A DNA stretch of 64,000 nt from Chondrus crispus (taxonomy: Eukaryota; Rhodophyta; Florideophyceae; Gigartinales; Gigartinaceae). Shown here in pieces: positions 58,611 to 64,000 of the stretch. A model generated the notes under the pieces. The model had not been told where the DNA came from. It searched no databases and worked only from the letters and a program-made list of their open reading frames with translations. Every line of letters starts with the position of its first letter. The first letter of the stretch is position 1. Where the stretch lies: positions 107,992 to 171,991 of the forward strand of contig NW_005179068.1 of assembly GCF_000350225.1 (NCBI RefSeq). Direction: 5' to 3'. A program made the position numbers and the translations under genes.

Positions 58611-59095
58611 CCGGTGGCGTTGGTTGGTTCAAGACCCTCGGTACGCCTATCCGGGGGTCTTCCGCCGAACATCGCGAACACCCCCTCCGCTGGGTGTGGG
58701 GTGTTTATGCGACACAGCGCCGACATTGTCACGTTGGAAAAGAGCAACCTCTTATTCAACGGGGGTACATCCTCAGCGGGAGAGAGAGTAGCTACTCCGA
58801 CTGTAGTCAGAGGGTTCCCAGCGGCGGTGACTGGAGTTCGGGTCATCGATCCGCCCTGCGCGCCAGGCGACGGATCGTGGCGGTGCGTCTTCAAGATGGT
58901 AATTTCTCGAAGGAGGGCTTTCAGTTCCTCCGCCGTGGCGGTCTCCTCTTGCTTACGCAGGAGGGTAGCCTCCTTGACGCTGGTAATGGTAGGTTCGGAG
59001 GGGCAAGGGAAAGAAGGAGGGCAGGTTGATGTGTGTGAGTGAAGGAGTTGGTGCCAAGGTTTACTTGGAGCCGTCTTTCGGCGATACTTATACAC
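58580..59095 (-). other. Coding-like minus-strand stretch, unrecognised
   Basis: An open minus-strand frame of about 170 codons with protein-like content (SVKEATLLRKQEETATAEE, then LKALLREI), predicted helical and charged, then Pro/Gly-rich. It has no ATG at its upstream end. It directly abuts the palindromic LTR-like repeat, so it may be a gag-like piece of another element or host sequence cut by the Gypsy. Not assigned. Confidence 0.25.
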
Positions 59096-59099
59096 TTTG

Positions 59100-60550
59100 A
59101 GTGTTACACTATCCCATTACTTTGACACCTAGTAAACCGTACTCATCATATGCGCGACCAAGCGCGGTCCTCTTCTGGCCCGTCCACACTGTTCTATTTC
59201 CACCTTACGAATTGACTATTGACTAAAAGTGCACAACAGTTTCTACACATTTCGAGTGACTGTAAACCATGGCCCTATGCATGCAATCGTTTCACACCTT
59301 ACTAATCTGCATCCAGACATGACAGAATATATTCTTGCACAATGAACAACTTGGCATCTCTCTATTTCCAACAACGCAAAGTCCTGTCATATCTCAGTCC
59401 CCATACATGCCCTTGTTTCGTACCTTACGAATTTCGGTACACACTGCCAGACAACTATGACGGGTAGCAACAATGTGCATCCAGACTTTCTACACATCTC
59501 ACGTGATATCCGATGTGAATCACACGAGTACTGTCATCAACTTGCATCCAACGGCGCACCATAACGAGAGCACAGTACAACGTCGCATGCTGACGAGAGT
59601 GTAGTACAACGGCGCATGCTGATGCAAGGGTCGCATACAGCGTGACGCATACACTGAATACTCACGTAAGTACATGTCTCTTGTGAGAAATACTTGTTGT
59701 ACTTTTAATTCACATGTACTGTACTCGGACACGCGCCGGACAGTATGTAGGCGACGTGTACAAGTGTACGTACACGCAGCAACCTGGCGATGTGTACATG
59801 TGTACACCACACACAAGTGTCCAGCGCCAAGGCCGCCCGTAATTACCCATTACAACCATGGTGAACAACTTGAAACAATCGAAATGATGTAATTAAAACG
59901 TATACGGATCATTCAAGATATATCACCAGCATGACTGCATATAAGTGGAAAATAACAGACCAATAGAATTGCAGCATTCGAACCGACACCCAATAGATTT
60001 GCAGTATTGCCTGTGTAGCCCTATAACGGTTCGGGCCAAATGCAAATTTTCGGCATTTATGCAAATTTGCATAACCCTCCAAAAGTCCACTTTCGTCCCC
60101 AGAACCCCAAAATCTGAGACTTTACACGTGTCATGTGGTGATATGGGGTGAGGGTCCGGACCGTCGAGTCAGTACACGTGTCGCTCGATTTTGCACTTTC
60201 CAGATAACAGCATGTGGTCGCACATTTTCAATAGCTGGCAGCTATGTCCGCCTGTCATGCCTTGGTGAGCACGAGCTTCTCCGCTACACTATTGAGCGTG
60301 AATCTTTCAGCTTCTCGGAGGACCTCGCAGCAGCTCCGAGTGATTCACTACGCAACTGGCGGAGGGACGTCTCGAGGACACATATCACGGGACGATTTGT
60401 ACCCGGATACCATAGCCTTGAGCTTGTCGAAACCTGTTGAAACAGAGGAAGAACACCTAGGGCCAAAAATCTTAAGGGATAAGGGAAACTCCGTAGACCT
60501 CTAGGTCCGGAGACTAAAATGTCGTGCACTGAGGGGGAGGATTGGGAATC
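59100..60550. other. Intergenic stretch with small degenerate tandem repeats
   Basis: No gene supported. At 59549-59640 a unit of about 35 bp built on GTACAACGxCGCATGCTGA repeats about three times. Near 59.26-59.45 kb a block of about 150 bp with CACCTTACxAAT recurs imperfectly. At about 59.97-60.02 kb a CAATAGAxTTGCAG unit occurs twice. The plus-strand frame at about 60.1-60.4 kb has no domain. Confidence 0.45.
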
Positions 60551-60579
60551 CCTCTCAGTCAGGGCACCGCGCGTTCGGG

Positions 60580-60970
60580 GGCCGTGGGGATGATTCGGGA
60601 GACCACCCGTGTGGTAACCGGCACGGGGTCTGGGCGTCTAACGCAGTAGGGAAATAAAGGGAAAAAGCGGGAAAGTGGAGCCCAGGAGGGGCGGAGCAGT
60701 AGGGACAGCTGTCGCGCGGAGGGCAGTGTCTAGCGGGACGACCCGCGCGGTAGAGACAGGTGGAAATCGGGACGCAGATGGCTCGCAGGGTACCATCTTA
60801 GGACGGGGACCGACCCAAGGCTACGATTCCGTCCCAGAAACCCGAATTCTAGACCCAAAGCTTCGTGAGGTTTTACTTAGGGTCGGACGTGGGCTATATG
60901 CTAGCCGACGTCGGAGCTATAATTAATTGAACTAAAAATACTAAATTAAACGACGGGGGCGATGGCCGGA
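60580..60970 (+). repeat. hAT leader region, shared with 11890-12310
   Basis: Non-coding sequence just upstream of the hAT transposase relic, with a degenerate same-orientation copy at 11.89-12.31 kb. It probably contains the 5' end of the element, but I could not identify terminal inverted repeats. Confidence 0.45.
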
Positions 60971-61142
60971 GAAACTCGTCGTGCGGAGGTATGGCAACCA
61001 TTACAAGTGGGGAGTGACACCTGGACACAGGGGCAGAGAGGCCCGGGGACACGTAGTGGTTGGTACACGTATGCCCGTGGAGGTGGCGTTACTCTGGCCG
61101 GGATTGAGTTCACGTGGACAGGTGTCCTGCCTGGAGAGACAG

Positions 61143-62606
61143 ATGTCCCGGAAAAAAAGAGCCGTGCCAGTGCACTACACAAAACGCAAAAAGCAGTCAA
61201 CCGGCTACGAGAACCTTTTGTCGCACATACGCAGTGGACATCCAAAGTATTCTACACTGGTGGAATCTGAGCAGGCTTCGGAAAGATCTACTATTGTCCA
61301 TTACTTCTCATCGTCAAAGGCACAAAGGTTTATGGGTTGGTTCGACTTTGTCATCAACAAGTTGCTTCCGTTGTCATTGCTGAAGAAGAAAACAATCCGA
61401 ACTCATATCAAGCATGACCCAATCAGTCTGGCTACATTACTGAGATACCTTCCCCGACTGTTAGAGTGCGTACAAGAGAAGGTGTCTCGGCTGTTGCCAA
61501 CACAATTTGCTCTTGTATTTGATGGATGGTCAGTTGGCTGTACGCATTACTTGGCTATATTCGCATCTTATTCAATGTCTAATGCAGCTGGGTACAGTGT
61601 TCGGTTGCTCGCCTTTTCGCCTTTGGGCGAGGAAGGCTCTCTGAATGCGGACGAACACGTTTCTTTCATGACCTATGTTTTGGGCGTATTAAAGTACTCT
61701 TGGGATGATGTCACTGCCCTTATAGGTGACAACTGTGCGACGAACAAGTTTATCGCCAATAAGGCATGTAAGTCATTTATCGAGTACGCAAGCCATCAAT
61801 TTAATTTAGCGGTTCAACGGATAATGAAGAAGGAAGAAGAACTGCTAGAGCAAATCAACAGGTTGATGTCGCAGCTTAAGACGCTGCTCTTGAGAGCTAA
61901 GTTGTTGCAATTAACTCCCTTACGTCCTATCACACGCAACACCATAAGATGGAGCTCTACGTTTGATATGATTTCTAGGTACGTGAGGCTGAGAGAGTTT
62001 CTTGCAGATCTAGCCTCCTCTGATATTGATGATTTATGCTTGAATTAATCACAAAATAGGAGGGTAGATACTCTCCTAGTTCGTTTGAAGGATCTTGAGT
62101 CACTGTCGAAATCGTTACAGAAGGAATCGGCTACAATTGCGGAAGTTCGAGTTCCCTTCGATGCTGTAATGGATCAATATCCCGAGACAGCATCCAAGCT
62201 CTCACTTTCAGCTGCTATATTGCACAGTCCTTACTGAGAGAGTGCTATTGTAAAGGTACAGCTTGGGAATCCGAATAATTTATCTGAAGAGGAGAAGGCA
62301 TGTTTAAAAGCGTTTTGTGTGGATGAAGGCGCGGATCAAGACAGTGCATCCGAGGCGCTCTCTTTTGCCGAGCATGCTTTAAGAAAGCAGAACAGAATAT
62401 GTTGAACGTCATCTCAGTGGTACAAGGACCTCAGATTCCTTCTTCTAACTTCAAATTTATGTGAGAGGCTTTTCTCAAAGGCCGGATACATTGTTAACAA
62501 CAGAAGACGGATTCTTCTGCCGGCCAATTTAGAGTCGCAGCTATTTTTGAATCTCAACAGTGATCTGTGGGATAAAGGTGACATCAATACCCTGATACAG
62601 GCTTAA
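61143..62606 (+). pseudogene. hAT-family transposase relic, about 487 codons
   Basis: From the ATG at 61143 one frame runs to TAA at 62604, interrupted by three in-frame stops (62046, 62235, 62403). The N-terminus resembles a BED-type finger end (STGYENLLSHIRSGHPKY), but the expected first Cys pair is not evident. The core is typical: LVFDGWSVGCTHYLAIFASY, then ALIGDNCATNKFIANKAC, then YASHQFNLAVQRIMK and TIRWSSTFDMISRY. The C-terminal dimerisation region lies near 62.45-62.58 kb (LCERLFSKAGYIVNNRRR). These are the hallmarks of hAT elements of the algal/oomycete type. All three stops are in the same frame with no frame change, so inactivation is probably not very old. No product beyond 301 residues is expected. 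Confidence 0.85.
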
Positions 62607-62749
62607 GTTGAGACTTTGAACAGGCCCTGTATGATTTGATTATACTAGATAATCCGGACTATTTATCTCTCATGCTAGTGATTATCGAATAATCTATCTT
62701 GGAGACTGCCGGGTCCTGGATATATTATAATATGTTTTGACGATGCTTT

Positions 62750-64000
62750 GATGCCAGCCACTAGGCGCACCCTTCTGACACCCCACGTTCTCTGCTCATT
62801 CTGCAAAATGCAGCGCATGTTACCGTCTCATGTCCAGTGCATTTCTTAATTTCTTGAATCCTGCGCGGACACGACTTTGATCGTATGCCTTGAGGCGTAG
62901 ATCGGGCAGTCCGGTTGCTCGATCGTGGACTTTACCATCGATCAGACGCAACGCAGGTTTACCCCCAACCTAGCATGTCGTCGTGGAATTCTCCTAGTCT
63001 CCGGCTACCCGTACCAATGTGGAATATCGGCTCGCCCGGCGCGTCGGCCAGTAACTTCCCGACGAGGCCTGCGGAGAACTCCTGGCCCCACTTTTTGTCA
63101 AGGTATTTCTTCTTTGTGTGAAGATTAACTCCCATCTCATTGGATCCACCTACTGCACCTTGACCAATGTAACAGCCCGTCCCACTTCTCAATAACTGAA
63201 GTTGACCGGGTCCGACCTCCTCAACGCACGCATTGATTTCTTCAGCGGATACGCCCCAGAACATAGCTCCCCATCTTTTCATAGACCTGGAATCTACGAG
63301 GATCACTTTGTAAGTCAAGTGAGCTCTGGTCGTCTTAGGGAACATGATGGCCATGACAGAGATAATTAAAAACAATGTAATTCCAACACCTTCGACCATC
63401 TGCATAACATTATTCCATGTAAATTGAAACACTAGTTCGCCGAATGGGCCCTCGACCTTGCCTGAAATCCCGAAAGCTATAAGATTGACAGCATTTATTA
63501 ATGTTGAGATGTACACATTGGAAACTGGAGAGGCTGCGTAGGCATCTCCGTCATAAACGCAGCCTTTGGATAAGGTACGCGTGATGATTTCCCTAGCGTC
63601 GAAAACCCCGAACCCTCCCCTCTCGGGTGCTTTCCATGCCACTATGGTACGACATCTGCTATTCTCTTCATCTTCACTCGCAGAGTAGCATGTTTCTGTG
63701 AAGATCTTAACCAGCCTGGCTATCCCACCATCAAATTTGCTCTTTCTTCGTAAGTCAGCGTTACCCGCAGCAACTCTGTAAAACGACCACCCCAGCCCAA
63801 AGACGGTAGTTATTCTCAAGGACCTGATGTACGCTCTGTTAACTCGCCCTTCTAGCACATCGATGACTAAGCAGCACCAGGCCAGGCTGACGATGGGAAT
63901 GCCCCATCTGAAGTAGTCGAACGAGATCCACTCTAAAGGGTATGCGATAAAATATAATACAAGCGCTGGTAGATCCGATCCGAAATACAAGTTACAGTAT
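62750..64000. repeat. Segmental duplication, copy B (partner 33241-35111 and beyond)
   Basis: Matches copy A from the TAGGCGCACCCTTCT block to the window end, lacking the 697-bp insertion. Similarity is patchy: long runs are identical, others are about 80% or lower. Confidence 0.85.
62959..64000 (-). CDS. Membrane protein paralogue, partial at window edge
   Basis: The frame is open to the window end, so the start lies outside. It covers the region equivalent to residue 145 onward of the 495-aa protein at 34125-35612: the later membrane spans, the charged loop with SASEDEENSR, and the soluble C-terminal region (SMKRWGAMFWGVSAEEINA). The C-terminus differs, ending DDMLGWG about nine residues earlier than copy A. 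Both copies keep an open frame despite many nucleotide differences between about 34545 and 34840, suggesting selection on protein sequence. Family and function unknown. Confidence 0.7.
   Translation of the reverse strand, partial: YCNLYFGSDLPALVLYFIAYPLEWISFDYFRWGIPIVSLAWCCLVIDVLEGRVNRAYIRSLRITTVFGLGWSFYRVAAGNADLRRKSKFDGGIARLVKIFTETCYSASEDEENSRCRTIVAWKAPERGGFGVFDAREIITRTLSKGCVYDGDAYAASPVSNVYISTLINAVNLIAFGISGKVEGPFGELVFQFTWNNVMQMVEGVGITLFLIISVMAIMFPKTTRAHLTYKVILVDSRSMKRWGAMFWGVSAEEINACVEEVGPGQLQLLRSGTGCYIGQGAVGGSNEMGVNLHTKKKYLDKKWGQEFSAGLVGKLLADAPGEPIFHIGTGSRRLGEFHDDMLGWG

Noticed and set aside
60135-60440. Possible small gene upstream of the hAT relic
   Set aside because: Starts at a non-standard codon, has no domain, and competes with an overlapping frame of equal quality.

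Overview
This is nuclear DNA from a eukaryote, built mostly of transposable elements, with a few small intronless-looking host genes between them. There are no bacterial operons, no rRNA or tRNA genes I can support, and no CRISPR array. The element mix (Ty3/Gypsy and Ty1/Copia LTR elements, pogo-type DDE transposons, a hAT relative of the type common in algae and oomycetes) and the single-exon genes suggest a red alga, probably a florideophyte. That assignment is inference; no marker gene settles it.

Layout. 1-1.5 kb: nothing recognisable. 1.6-10.4 kb: several heavily decayed Gypsy pol fragments on the minus strand, with a solo-LTR-like, strongly palindromic repeat at 6.9-7.5 kb. 11-13 kb: short repeats, hairpins and a fragment shared with the hAT leader at 60.6 kb. 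13.9-20.55 kb: a Copia element on the plus strand whose gag is interrupted by a pogo-type transposon (14.77-17.06 kb). 20.8-25.4 kb: a second Copia on the minus strand. 25.4-33 kb: host-like DNA with two related small Cys-rich genes (26.8 and 30.0 kb), a 520-bp MITE and a Copia solo LTR. 33.2-35.6 kb: a multi-spanning membrane protein gene, duplicated at 62.75 kb to the window end. 36.09-43.34 kb: a very young Gypsy element with identical LTRs and a 5-bp target duplication. 44.2-47.0 kb: a pogo-type transposon with TIRs. 47.5-53.1 kb: another Gypsy with both LTRs and a target duplication. 53.9-58.6 kb: a Copia 3' fragment joined to an older Gypsy. 60.6-62.6 kb: a hAT transposase relic.

The most striking feature is inside the young Gypsy. 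Between the end of pol and the 3' LTR, on the strand opposite gag-pol, lies an intact 490-codon reading frame (36794-38266). Its first ATG opens directly onto a copy of the histone H3 N-terminal tail (MARTKQTARASTGGK...). The tail keeps K4, K14, S10, S28 and the arginines R2/R8/R17/R26, but carries alanine at K9 and arginine at K18, K23 and K27. No histone fold follows. Instead there is a Cys-rich segment, a region resembling a papain-like cysteine peptidase (C276, H391, D406) and a very basic C-terminus. I read it as a transposon-encoded H3-tail mimic that cannot take the K9 and K27 silencing marks, perhaps an anti-silencing or targeting factor. The sequence facts are direct; the function is inference.

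Secondary points are the two-copy Cys-rich family with matching zinc-ligand spacing from the initiator Met onward, and the mosaic identity between the two membrane-protein copies, which looks like gene conversion.
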